Translations under genes and position numbers: made by a program | In this document: positions 16,382-23,185 of the stretch, piece by piece | Numbering within the stretch: the first letter of the stretch is position 1 | Layout of the letters: every line of letters begins with the position of its first letter | NCBI RefSeq assembly: GCF_010993965.1 | Contig: NZ_WIXM01000002.1 | Coordinates: 62,001 to 126,000 of the forward strand | Origin: Gracilibacillus sp. YIM 98692 | Lineage (GTDB): Bacteria > Bacillota > Bacilli > Bacillales > Amphibacillaceae | Reading direction: 5' to 3' | Length of the DNA: 64,000 nt | The notes under the pieces: model-generated | Database searches by the model: none | Seen by the model: only the letters and a program-made list of their open reading frames with translations | What the model was told of the DNA's origin: nothing

Positions 16382-16792
16382 GTGTATCAGAAAATATTGT
16401 TAGCTAGTGATGGATCTGATCATGCGATGAGAGCTACGGAACATGCGATTAAATTTGTAAAAGCGTCCGCTAATAGTATGTTAGAGTTAGTGTATGTATT
16501 GGATGATGATAAAAAGCGAGGTAAAAAAAGATTCAAAGGCATAGTAGAAGATAAAGCGAAAGAAAAAATAAAACTAACAGAGCAAAAACTAAAACATTCT
16601 GGTGTTTCCTATAAGCTGACTATTTTAAAAGGAGATCCAAAACATGAAATAGTTGAATACGCTAATTCACATCACATAGATATGTGTATTGTTGGCAGCA
16701 GAGGACTGAATAAACTGCAAGAAATGGTACTAGGGAGTGTGAGTCACAAGGTGGCAAAACATATTCACTGCCCTTTAATCATCGTTAAATAA
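16382..16792 (+). CDS. UspA-type universal stress protein
   Basis: A 136-aa single-domain protein. KILLASDGSDHAMRATEHAI is the usual N-terminus, and the ATP-binding pattern G-x2-G-x9-G(S/T) is present as VGSRGLNKLQEMVLGSVSHKV. The frame is open from ATG 16343, but that codon is the end of a family I repeat. GGAGG (16368-16372) favours GTG 16382, with GTG 16376 as second choice. Such proteins bind ATP and modulate stress survival; a specific role cannot be given. The 3' end overlaps the convergent fluC gene by eight bases. Confidence 0.87.
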   Translation: MYQKILLASDGSDHAMRATEHAIKFVKASANSMLELVYVLDDDKKRGKKRFKGIVEDKAKEKIKLTEQKLKHSGVSYKLTILKGDPKHEIVEYANSHHIDMCIVGSRGLNKLQEMVLGSVSHKVAKHIHCPLIIVK

Positions 16793-17153
16793 TAAATGAA
16801 CTCCCAACTAGGATTAGTCCAACTACAGTAATACTAATTAAAAGAGAAATAGATAAATAAAGGAGGGCTCGTTTTGGTTCGTCATCTTCAAACATTTTCA
16901 TCAACTCTACACTAAAGGTTGAAAAGGTAGTAAATGCTCCGCACAAACCTACTCCCACAAAATACCATGTAGAGCTGTTTATCAAACTGGATTGATAGGC
17001 AATATAACTTATGGCAAGTATGGCGCTGCCCAAAATATTAGCAAACAGTGTACCTATCGGTAAAAAACTGTCTGCTGTATTCCAATTTCGGCTGAACCAA
17101 TGCCGTAATAGTGCACCAATACTGCCACCTAATGCAACAAATAAAAAGTTCAT
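16785..17153 (-). CDS. crcB2: Fluoride channel FluC/CrcB, second subunit
   Basis: A 122-aa protein with four membrane segments. Family motifs: GGSIGALLRHW near the N-terminus, FANILGSAILA in the second segment, and GAFTTFSTFSVEL, which lines the fluoride pore and Na+ site. Paired FluC genes encode two subunits of opposite topology that form a heterodimer exporting fluoride. Its ATG overlaps the stop of the first fluC gene (ATGA), so translation is coupled. It is the last gene of the zinc operon. Confidence 0.93.
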   Translation of the reverse strand: MNFLFVALGGSIGALLRHWFSRNWNTADSFLPIGTLFANILGSAILAISYIAYQSSLINSSTWYFVGVGLCGAFTTFSTFSVELMKMFEDDEPKRALLYLSISLLISITVVGLILVGSSFII

Positions 17154-17539
17154 TGTGCTTTACTCCTTTTCCTTGCAAGGCAGGTACCGCCATAGCTTAG
17201 AGCTACTCCACCAACGACTTGAATAGATATATACCATAACATAGATAGGATGTTTTCTTGTGTTAACATAAATATTTCCATGATTAAAGTGGAAAAAGTG
17301 GTAAAAGACCCAATCACTCCAGTAGATATAGCTGTAAACAAAGCAGATGGAAGTTTCTCTTTTATATAAGGGTGGAATAACCAATAGCCTAAAAGGAAAC
17401 AACCGGTCAGATTTACCGCCATTGTTCCAATAGGGAATTCGATAAAAGAAAGCCATTCAGCAACCCCATAACGTAAAATCGAACCAATTGCGCCACCGAT
17501 CAAGACTCCTAAAAGTGGAGATTTAATGAAATTTTTCAC
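17150..17539 (-). CDS. crcB1: Fluoride channel FluC/CrcB, first subunit
   Basis: A FluC family protein of 129 aa with four membrane segments, including GGAIGSILRYGVAEW, VNLTGCFLLGYW and GSFTTFSTLIMEI. The start is placed at GTG 17539, which forms a GTGA overlap with the zur stop codon; TTG 17554 and an intermediate GTG are possible but lack a ribosome binding site. No fluoride riboswitch was recognised ahead of the pair, and their only evident control is the Zur operator of the operon. Confidence 0.9.
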   Translation of the reverse strand: MKNFIKSPLLGVLIGGAIGSILRYGVAEWLSFIEFPIGTMAVNLTGCFLLGYWLFHPYIKEKLPSALFTAISTGVIGSFTTFSTLIMEIFMLTQENILSMLWYISIQVVGGVALSYGGTCLARKRSKAQ

Positions 17540-17943
17540 TGACACGACGGACAAAAACCATAAATCTCGAATTTATGATCATCAATGGTATATTGGCGCA
17601 ATTCTTCATTTATTTGTTCCATAGGGCAATGATGTATTTCTTTAGTTACCCCGCAGTTTCTACAAATAAAATGATGGTGATGGTGTTGATCACATTTTAG
17701 TCGAAAATGTTTCTCTCCATTTAACTCTGTTGTTTCTAAAATCTCTAAGTCACTAAATAAATGCAAGTTACGATAAATAGTATCAAAGCTGATACCCGTG
17801 AAAGAAGATTCCATATTCTCTAATAGTTCTTTTGCTGTACAATAACGATTTTGTGACTCAAAAAATTCGATGATATGTTTTCTTTTGTCTGTATATTTAT
17901 ATCCTTTTCCTTTTAACACGTCTAAAGCATCTTGTGTATTCAT
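17536..17943 (-). CDS. zur: Zinc uptake regulator Zur (Fur family)
   Basis: A 135-aa Fur family repressor. The winged helix (about 1-80) includes YKYTDKRKHIIEF and the recognition helix region ISFDTIYRNLHLFSDL. The His-rich DQHHHHHFIC and two CxxC motifs (CRNC, CPSC) are the structural and regulatory zinc sites. Position behind znuC-znuB and the Zur-type operator upstream identify it as Zur rather than PerR or Fur. Its ATG overlaps the znuB stop (TAATG). Zn-loaded Zur should repress its own operon. Confidence 0.93.
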   Translation of the reverse strand: MNTQDALDVLKGKGYKYTDKRKHIIEFFESQNRYCTAKELLENMESSFTGISFDTIYRNLHLFSDLEILETTELNGEKHFRLKCDQHHHHHFICRNCGVTKEIHHCPMEQINEELRQYTIDDHKFEIYGFCPSCQ

Positions 17944-18812
17944 TAGATCACCTCATCTTGCCTACGATGTTTTCGGTTCGTGAATTGATGGATAAGTTTC
18001 TTTATAGAAATAATTAGTACTAAATTTAGAATGAGCAACAATACAATGGTTCCACCTGGCGGAATTTCTAAATAATAACCACTAATGATTCCTAGGACAA
18101 CGGCTATCTCTGAAAATATTATCGCATAAAAAATCGTTTGTTTAAATCCTTTTGCAATTCGTATACTGGCAGCAACAGGTAAAGTCATCAATGCAGATAC
18201 AAGTAAAACGCCCACAATACGAATAGAAGCAGCGATGACAAGCGCGGTAAGAAGTATAAAAATAAAATGAATTCGTTTTGCGTGAATGCCTGTAACAGTG
18301 GCATGCTCTTCATCAAATGACAATAAAAACAGTTCCTTGTAAAAAAGAAGAATAACAAGGCAAACGATAATGGCAATTACTAATATACTTATAAAATCTT
18401 GTCTGCTTACAGCGGAAACAGATCCAAATAAATAATTGTACAAATCCGTATTAAATCCATTAGCGATCGAAATAAATATCACGCTTAACCCCACACCGCC
18501 AGAAAGGATGATGGGAATAGCTAGTTCCTGGTATGCGGTATAAACACGTCTCAATTTTTCGATAAATAAGGACCCTATAACCGAAAAGCTAAGACCAGAA
18601 TAAAAGGGTGTTAAAACAAGAGCGCCTGTTTTCTTTTCTAATAAAAGTCCAAATGCAATACCTGCTAAAGTTACGTGTGATAAAGCGTCTGCTATTAAGG
18701 ATAGACGCCTTACCACAATAAAAGCTCCTAGCAGAGGAGCAATAATTCCGATAATTATTCCCGTATAAAAAGTGTTTCGTAAAAATTCGTACTCAAAAAA
18801 ATTTTCAATCAT
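17943..18812 (-). CDS. znuB: Zinc ABC transporter permease ZnuB/AdcB
   Basis: An ABC-3 family membrane subunit of 289 aa with eight or nine hydrophobic segments. Family features include GAFIVVRRLSLIADALSHVTLAGIA near the N-terminus and the GILLVSALMTLPVAASI-like segment (VGVLLVSALMTLPVAA). The SD GGAGG lies nine bases before the ATG. With ZnuC it forms the zinc importer. No binding-protein gene (znuA/adcA) is in this operon, so that subunit must come from elsewhere. Confidence 0.93.
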   Translation of the reverse strand: MIENFFEYEFLRNTFYTGIIIGIIAPLLGAFIVVRRLSLIADALSHVTLAGIAFGLLLEKKTGALVLTPFYSGLSFSVIGSLFIEKLRRVYTAYQELAIPIILSGGVGLSVIFISIANGFNTDLYNYLFGSVSAVSRQDFISILVIAIIVCLVILLFYKELFLLSFDEEHATVTGIHAKRIHFIFILLTALVIAASIRIVGVLLVSALMTLPVAASIRIAKGFKQTIFYAIIFSEIAVVLGIISGYYLEIPPGGTIVLLLILNLVLIISIKKLIHQFTNRKHRRQDEVI

Positions 18813-18833
18813 TTTTCTTCCTCCGTCATTACG

Positions 18834-19589
18834 TTAGTGCTCGTGTGTTACAAGGTTTAGCGGGTGACCGTAAAAATCTGATAGCTGTTCTTTCGTTAAT
18901 GATTGGAATGAATTAGGGTTTCCATGAAAATGAAGTGTTCTATTTAAACAGGCTACTTTCGACGCATGGTGTGTCATAGTTCCGATGTCATGTGTTACAA
19001 GTAATAACGTAATGTTTTGTTGAGTGTTTAACTCGTGTAATAAATCAAAAAACTTTTCCACATTTTCTGCATCAACACCAACTGTGGGTTCGTCTAAAAT
19101 TAATAATTCGGGTTGACTAACTAACGCTCGTGCTATAAATATTCTTTGTTGCTGCCCTCCAGATAAGTCACCGATGTTTTCATGGAGATAGCCTGACATA
19201 CCGACTTGTTCTATCGCCGTTCTAATTCGTTTTTTAAGGGCTTTATTCAGATACCGAAAATAGCCAAGCTTAGCTGTTAAACCCATTGCAACAACTTCTT
19301 CAACTGTTGCAGGGAATCCACTATTAAATGTATTTGCTTTTTGGGAAACGTATCCTATCTTGTTTTTTTGTTTAAATTTATGAATTGGCTGGTTAAATAA
19401 ATAGATATGGCCGCTTGTTGCTTTTTCAAGTCCTAGTAAAAGTTTGATTAAAGTTGTTTTGCCTCCACCATTTGGACCGACTAATCCAACGAAATCGCCT
19501 CTTTCAATTCGGAAGTTAACGTTGGATAATGCTTGACGATTGCTATAGTGAAAGCTAACGTTATCCATTTTTACAATGGTGTTCGACAT
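18834..19589 (-). CDS. znuC: Zinc ABC transporter ATP-binding protein ZnuC/AdcC
   Basis: A 251-aa ATPase. Walker A is GPNGGGKTT, the signature is LSGGQQQR, Walker B is LLILDEPTVGVD, and the switch His is in LLVTHD. It is the first gene of the five-gene minus-strand operon and has a GGAG ribosome binding site. It drives Zn2+ import through ZnuB. The family also includes Mn and Fe transporters; zinc is assigned from the Zur gene two cistrons down and the Zur box 43 bp upstream. Confidence 0.93.
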   Translation of the reverse strand: MSNTIVKMDNVSFHYSNRQALSNVNFRIERGDFVGLVGPNGGGKTTLIKLLLGLEKATSGHIYLFNQPIHKFKQKNKIGYVSQKANTFNSGFPATVEEVVAMGLTAKLGYFRYLNKALKKRIRTAIEQVGMSGYLHENIGDLSGGQQQRIFIARALVSQPELLILDEPTVGVDAENVEKFFDLLHELNTQQNITLLLVTHDIGTMTHHASKVACLNRTLHFHGNPNSFQSLTKEQLSDFYGHPLNLVTHEH

Positions 19590-19631
19590 GATTTTATTCT
19601 CCTTAATGAATGAATGTATATCGTGATTTTA

Positions 19632-19646
19632 TCGTAATCATTACGT
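19632..19646 (-). promoter_or_regulatory. Zur operator upstream of znuC
   Basis: TCGTAAT-C-ATTACGT matches the Bacillus Zur box TCGTAATNATTACGA at 13 of its 14 fixed positions; only the last base differs. It is 43 bp ahead of the znuC start, where a promoter is expected. Repression under zinc sufficiency should cover znuC, znuB, zur and both fluC genes. Confidence 0.88.
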
Positions 19647-19702
19647 TTTGTAAATGAATCTATTTGTTATAATTAGAAAAACTTAGTTAGGATGAAGTCT
19701 TT

Positions 19703-19752
19703 TAACACGATGAACAATCCTACATAAGACCGCCGCTGATAGAACTCTTTAT
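19703..19752 (+). repeat. Repeat family I, degenerate short form
   Basis: TAACACGATGAACAATCCTA followed by CATAAGACC and a right end ACTCTTTAT. Both ends are recognisable with several changes. It lies between the terminator of the cotF-like pair and the promoter region of znuC. Confidence 0.6.
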
Positions 19753-19758
19753 TTATAT

Positions 19759-19796
19759 GGAAAAAGCTTCTGCGAGATTGCGCAGAAGCTTTTTCC
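19759..19796 (-). terminator. Terminator of the CotF-like pair
   Basis: GGAAAAAGCTTCTGCG and its complement (ending at 19796) form a long perfect stem. Read on the minus strand it follows the 19798 stop codon and ends in a run of Ts. Confidence 0.85.
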
Positions 19797-19797
19797 T

Positions 19798-20124
19798 TTA
19801 ATGAAGAGGGAATTGTTGTTTGTATTGTTGAAATTGTTGATAGCTTTGCTGGCAGGATTGAGGGTCAGCTTGTTCTAGTGTGTACCATCCGTTTTTAAAC
19901 ATGAGGTTATAAAGCTCACGTTGGCAATTTTGTGTATCTTCAAATATGTGAAGTATATCCTGATATAACGTTTGGTTGCTCGCTTCATTTAATGCGGTGC
20001 TATATGCTTGTGATAAATATTTTTGTGTAGAAAGCATATCATTGAGGAAATCCCGGTCATTCATAGATTTTGATTTTGGCAGTTGTGTTTCAGGGTTTTG
20101 GACCTTTTGATTCATCGGTTGCAT
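19798..20124 (-). CDS. CotF-family spore coat protein
   Basis: A 108-aa protein with the CotF-type four-helix domain: NDRDFLNDMLSTQKYLSQAYSTALNEASN, then LYQDILHIFEDTQNCQRELYNLMFKNGWY. The Gln-rich C-terminus (QQSYQQFQQYKQQF) is common in coat proteins. Eleven bases separate it from the similar upstream gene, so both are one operon. Expression is expected in the mother cell, but no sporulation promoter could be assigned with confidence. Confidence 0.82.
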   Translation of the reverse strand: MQPMNQKVQNPETQLPKSKSMNDRDFLNDMLSTQKYLSQAYSTALNEASNQTLYQDILHIFEDTQNCQRELYNLMFKNGWYTLEQADPQSCQQSYQQFQQYKQQFPLH

Positions 20125-20135
20125 CTCTTAACCTC

Positions 20136-20390
20136 CTACATCATTTGTTGGTTTTTCTTATTAAGATGTTCTAAAATCGTTTGATAATGTTTCTCATGCA
20201 TTTGACACGCTTTTTCAATGGTTTGTCGCACTTCTGGAATCGTACAATTTTCTGCATAAAAATGAGCTTTTTTAGATGCATTTAAATTCCAAGAAAGCAT
20301 GTCGGTTAAGTACAAATGATCCTTAACACTAACCATATTTGGCGGCTGTGTCATTGGTTGTGTTCCGTTTTGATTTGGTTGCTGTTGCAT
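20136..20390 (-). CDS. Small CotF-like spore coat protein
   Basis: An 84-aa protein starting with a Gln/Asn/Pro-rich tail and continuing with one CotF-like helical hairpin (VKDHLYLTDMLSWNLNASKKAHFYAENC, then VRQTIEKACQMHEKHYQTIL). It corresponds to the small partners (YraD/YraG type) that occur beside CotF-like genes. The SD is GGAGGGG. It is the first gene of a two-gene operon. Confidence 0.8.
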   Translation of the reverse strand: MQQQPNQNGTQPMTQPPNMVSVKDHLYLTDMLSWNLNASKKAHFYAENCTIPEVRQTIEKACQMHEKHYQTILEHLNKKNQQMM

Positions 20391-20518
20391 GATGCCCCTC
20401 CTTCAATCTTTTCTCACTTTATTTTTTTTCAGATAATGATAATATATACCGAAAGATTTGCTTTTTCTTCCGCTTATTCGTTAAAATGGAAACATCTTAA
20501 TTTGTTGGAGGAAAAGAG

Positions 20519-20875
20519 ATGGCAATTCAATTTTATTGGTATCCAAAATGCGGTACATGCAGAAAAGCAAAAAAATGGCTGGATGACCATGAAGTGAGTT
20601 ATGAAGCAATACATATTGTGGAGAATCCGCCAACAAAAGAAGAATTAGAAGCTATTATTACAAAAAGTGGTTTGCCGATGAAGAGGTTCTTTAATACAAG
20701 TGGAAAAAAGTATCGCGAGCTCGGCTTGAAAGACAAGTTAAAAGAAACTTCAGAGGAAGAAATGCTAGAATATTTAGCATCGGATGGTATGCTCTTAAAA
20801 CGACCGCTTACGGTCGGCAGTGACAAAGTAACGGTTGGTTTTAAAGAGGAAACGTTTGATCAAACTTGGAAATAA
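20519..20875 (+). CDS. yusI: ArsC/Spx-family thioredoxin-fold protein YusI
   Basis: A 118-aa protein of the arsenate reductase-like family with redox motif KCGTCRKAKKWL and a C-terminal KRPLTVGSDKVTVGFKEE segment typical of YffB/YusI proteins. It lacks Spx features for RNA polymerase binding beyond the fold, so a redox or thiol-transfer role is more likely. It is followed by gcvH as in B. subtilis. The SD GGAGG precedes the ATG. Confidence 0.88.
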   Translation: MAIQFYWYPKCGTCRKAKKWLDDHEVSYEAIHIVENPPTKEELEAIITKSGLPMKRFFNTSGKKYRELGLKDKLKETSEEEMLEYLASDGMLLKRPLTVGSDKVTVGFKEETFDQTWK

Positions 20876-20916
20876 ACATTATTAATAAAATTATAGTCTA
20901 GATGGAGGTCGTACAT

Positions 20917-21300
20917 ATGAATATACCAGAATCGTTATTGTATTCCGTAGAACATGATTGGGTAAAAAAAGAAGATGGCAAGGTGAGAATCGGTATTACA
21001 GATCATGCTCAGTCTGAACTGGGAGATATTGTATTCATTGAACTGCCAGAAGTAGGAGATAAAGTCGAAGCGGATGAACCATTTGGAAGTGCGGAATCAG
21101 TAAAAACTGTATCAGAATTATATGCACCAGTTAGTGGGAAAGTGGTAGAAGTCAATCAAGAATTAGAAGAAAGCCCTGAACTAGTAAATGAATCTCCATA
21201 TGAAAAAGCATGGATGATTGTAGTGGAACCAAAAGATCCATCAAAATTAGAAGAGCTTATGTCTGCTGGGGATTATGACAAAATGATTAATGAAGAGTAA
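20917..21300 (+). CDS. gcvH: Glycine cleavage system H protein
   Basis: A 127-aa lipoyl carrier. The lipoylated lysine is K63 in [18 protein letters not shown] protein shuttles the aminomethyl group between P, T and L proteins; in Bacillaceae it is also the first acceptor in lipoate assembly, which explains its separation from gcvT and gcvP. ATG 20917 follows GGAGGT at the right distance; the five extra codons upstream are not used. The order yusI-gcvH-yusF-yusE is the same as in B. subtilis. Confidence 0.95.
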   Translation: MNIPESLLYSVEHDWVKKEDGKVRIGITDHAQSELGDIVFIELPEVGDKVEADEPFGSAESVKTVSELYAPVSGKVVEVNQELEESPELVNESPYEKAWMIVVEPKDPSKLEELMSAGDYDKMINEE

Positions 21301-21310
21301 AACTGTGTTG

Positions 21311-21358
21311 TTTAGCATTCGCTTTTTATAGGAGGCGAATGCTAAATTTGTATTTTAT
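21311..21358 (+). terminator. Terminator after gcvH
   Basis: TTTAGCATTCGC (21311-21322) and GCGAATGCTAAA (21335-21346) pair perfectly, followed by TTTGTATTTT. Confidence 0.82.
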
Positions 21359-21434
21359 CCTGTCATAACTTTCCTTACTTAATCCATACAATATAGTATA
21401 GTTATTTTCGACTATTGATGAAGTAGGTGAGCCA

Positions 21435-21785
21435 ATGTCTGTACAAGAAGCAAAGTTAATCATTGTTGAAGGTCGCTCGGATAAAGAAAAAGTAAAAAAA
21501 TTAGTGGATGAAGATGTAGAGATTGTATGTACAAATGGAACACTTGGAATTGAAAGGCTAGAAAACCTAATTGAAACGTTTGATATGGATCATCGTGATG
21601 TGTTTATACTAGTAGACGAGGATAAAGCAGGGAAGAAGATTCGAAAGCAATTATCGAAAGAATTACCACATGCTGTTCATATTTATATTGATAAATCTTT
21701 TCGAGAGGTTGCAGCGACACCAGAGTCTGAGCTTGCGGTTGCATTAGTTTCTTCCCACATTGCCATACATCCTAATTATTTGTAA
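21435..21785 (+). CDS. yusF: Toprim-domain protein YusF
   Basis: A 116-aa single Toprim domain. The catalytic Glu is in IIVEGRSDKEKV and the metal-binding DxD in FILVDEDKAGKK. It resembles the small OLD/RNase M5-like Toprim proteins; the nucleic-acid substrate is unknown. It is shorter than B. subtilis YusF, with no extra domain. A new transcript probably starts here, because the gcvH terminator lies between; yusE follows after 14 bp. Confidence 0.85.
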   Translation: MSVQEAKLIIVEGRSDKEKVKKLVDEDVEIVCTNGTLGIERLENLIETFDMDHRDVFILVDEDKAGKKIRKQLSKELPHAVHIYIDKSFREVAATPESELAVALVSSHIAIHPNYL

Positions 21786-21799
21786 TAAAGGTGAGGTAA

Positions 21800-22165
21800 A
21801 TGATTGAGCTAACAACAGATAAGTGGCAAGAAGAATTTCATCATAATGAATATAAAATCCTGTTTGTTCATACCCCGTTTTGTGCAACGTGTCAGCTTGC
21901 TGAGCGTATGTTAGGAGTCGTTGAAGAGACAGAAAATAATGTTCCTTTATATCGGATGAATGCTTCCTTCTTTCCGGATTTTATGGAGAAAAATAAAATC
22001 AAAAGTGTTCCAGCATTATTACTTGTTTATAATGATACTGTGACAGACGATCTTTATGCATTTGAGTCAGTCCCCAAAATATATCAGTATGTGCAGTCAT
22101 GGAAGAAAAAGTTAAGAATAGACGATGATTTGGGAGAAAATACGAATAACTTTTCGTATTTGTAA
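21800..22165 (+). CDS. yusE: Thioredoxin-like protein YusE
   Basis: A 121-aa thioredoxin-fold protein with the active site CATC in FVHTPFCATCQLAERML and the cis-proline region KSVPALLLVY. It is predicted to be cytoplasmic. CATC differs from the CGPC of true thioredoxins, so its redox potential and partners will differ. It lies in one operon with the Toprim gene. Its partner is not known. Confidence 0.85.
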   Translation: MIELTTDKWQEEFHHNEYKILFVHTPFCATCQLAERMLGVVEETENNVPLYRMNASFFPDFMEKNKIKSVPALLLVYNDTVTDDLYAFESVPKIYQYVQSWKKKLRIDDDLGENTNNFSYL

Positions 22166-22247
22166 GATAATGTTACGTAATCCTTTCTTATTTAACTGAA
22201 ATATGTTAGAAGAATAAAATATCCCCTTTCGTATACAAGGAGTCAAA

Positions 22248-22256
22248 TGTTATAAT
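22248..22256 (+). promoter_or_regulatory. Extended -10 promoter for the 22289 small ORF
   Basis: TGTTATAAT is a complete TGn extended -10. The -35 position (TTCGTA) is weak, as is usual with extended -10 promoters. It lies 33 bp before the proposed start codon of the small ORF. Confidence 0.6.
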
Positions 22257-22288
22257 TTGAATTGTCAATGAAAAGAAAGGATTGATTA

Positions 22289-22483
22289 ATTATTAGTGAC
22301 AATCGTTTATCTTTAAATTATACGTCAGAGATGGAAAAAGCGATGCACCAAGCGCATGGAGTAGGCTATGCTGAATATAGCAGAAAGCTGAAAAAGCGTA
22401 TGAAAGTAGAAGAAGAAAGATGGAATGATTATCAAAAAAGTCAAGACGTTGTACATGAAGTAGACAAATTAGTTCACAGATAA
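22289..22483 (+). CDS. Small hypothetical protein, probable ATT start
   Basis: This frame has a TGA at 22283 and no ATG, GTG or TTG before an internal ATG at 22331, yet the translation reads well from the first codon: ISDNRLSLNYTSEMEKAMHQ, then HGVGYAEYSRKLKKRMKVEEERW and ending DKLVHR. AAGGA (22277-22281) is correctly placed for ATT 22289 (seven bases), or ATT 22292. A promoter lies directly upstream and a strong terminator directly downstream, so it is a complete transcription unit of about 63-64 aa. The protein is charged, probably helical, with no signal peptide or membrane segment. I do not recognise the family. An alternative is a shorter 50-aa protein from ATG 22331, which has no good SD. 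Confidence 0.6.
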   Translation: MISDNRLSLNYTSEMEKAMHQAHGVGYAEYSRKLKKRMKVEEERWNDYQKSQDVVHEVDKLVHR

Positions 22484-22493
22484 ATTGTAAAAA

Positions 22494-22530
22494 AGCAACA
22501 GCCGTTTGTAAGTGGCTGTTGCTTTTTTTT
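22494..22530 (+). terminator. Terminator of the small ORF
   Basis: AGCAACAGCC (22494-22503) and GGCTGTTGCT (22514-22523) with an uninterrupted T8 tail. Confidence 0.92.
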
Positions 22531-22610
22531 ATAAGGAAAGAAAGTATATAACTATTGGTATAACAACTTTTATAAGAAGCCAACCGCTGCGGCTGACCGA
22601 AGCGGAGAAA

Positions 22611-22730
22611 AAATGCGGAGACTCCTACTGGAATGCATGAGCTAAAAATCCATTTTGTAGAATAAAACCTGTTTTATTCTACAGAGTTGAAGCCATGCCA
22701 GTGGAAAGCGAAGCATTTTTCCGGAGTGTT
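22611..22730 (+). repeat. Repeat family III copy with an internal perfect hairpin
   Basis: Flanks GCGGAGACTCCTACTGG and GCCAGTGGAAAGCGAAGCAT are the two halves of the GC-rich palindromic family also seen near 56.9 kb. Between them is a different, AT-rich perfect hairpin with 12-base arms (GTAGAATAAAAC, 22657-22668, and its complement, 22671-22682). It lies in the 702-bp gap before sufC. Confidence 0.7.
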
Positions 22731-22815
22731 TTCTGTCCGTCATCATCCTTATAAACCATAACATTATTGGTAGAAAGGATAAAGACCGAGTGGGCTTCCC
22801 CGGTTTTTATAAGTA

Positions 22816-22925
22816 TACCGTGTTACGAGTGAAGTGATTCGACGTAGATACACGATAAGGAAGATAGATAAGGGCAACTATGTCTCTGACTTCGCTAAAG
22901 CTCGTCAATCGACGAGTTTTCTTTA
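22816..22925 (+). ncRNA. Repeat family II, single copy; candidate structured RNA
   Basis: The 5' arm TACCGTGT (22816-22823) pairs with ACACGATA (22850-22857, one mismatch). The conserved block AGGAAGATAGATAAGGGCAA and TGTCTCTGACTTCG follow, and the copy ends in hairpin CTCGTC-AATC-GACGAG (22901-22916) plus TTTTCTTT, an intrinsic terminator. It lies between the family III repeat and the suf promoter. Whether it is transcribed as a separate RNA is unknown. Confidence 0.5.
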
Positions 22926-22969
22926 TGTTAGCTAAATTTCCAAGAATTTAGATAAATCTTCAAGCTATG

Positions 22970-22978
22970 TGTTATAAT
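22970..22978 (+). promoter_or_regulatory. suf operon promoter (extended -10)
   Basis: TGTTATAAT is an extended -10 about 207 bp before the sufC start; no good -35 is visible. The resulting leader of about 200 bases is AT-rich and contains an inverted repeat at 23061-23081. Confidence 0.5.
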
Positions 22979-23060
22979 AATGAATGGTGTTTATTCGGGT
23001 GATTAAAAATATTATAATTTACTATCAACTAAATCAGCGGTATAGATGGCGAAAGTACCA

Positions 23061-23081
23061 TTCAACCGTATAATGGTTGAA
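23061..23081. promoter_or_regulatory. Inverted repeat in the suf leader
   Basis: TTCAACC-GTATAAT-GGTTGAA, a perfect seven-base dyad with a seven-base spacer about 105 bp before sufC. GTATAAT in the spacer could itself be a -10. It could be a regulator binding site or a small RNA hairpin; no known operator matches it. Confidence 0.35.
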
Positions 23082-23185
23082 TATAGATTCGAAATAGTTT
23101 AAAATTATAATGAGAATAAAGTGAGAATAGATATTTAATTCCACTTCTAATCATCATAAATTATTAGCTTTGGAGGTATGAAGAC

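Noticed and set aside
17150-17554. Fluoride (crcB) riboswitch in front of the fluC pair
   Set aside because: The upstream sequence is the coding end of zur with overlapping start, leaving no room for the aptamer.
20432-20450. Fur-box-like sequence GATAATGATAAT between the cotF-like and yusI genes
   Set aside because: Only the first two hexamers match; the expected third (ATTATC) reads ATATAC and the neighbouring genes are not iron genes.
22293-22583. Minus-strand frame of 96 codons opposite the ATT-start gene
   Set aside because: It crosses a strong plus-strand terminator, lacks an SD, and the plus-strand frame has promoter, SD and terminator in order.
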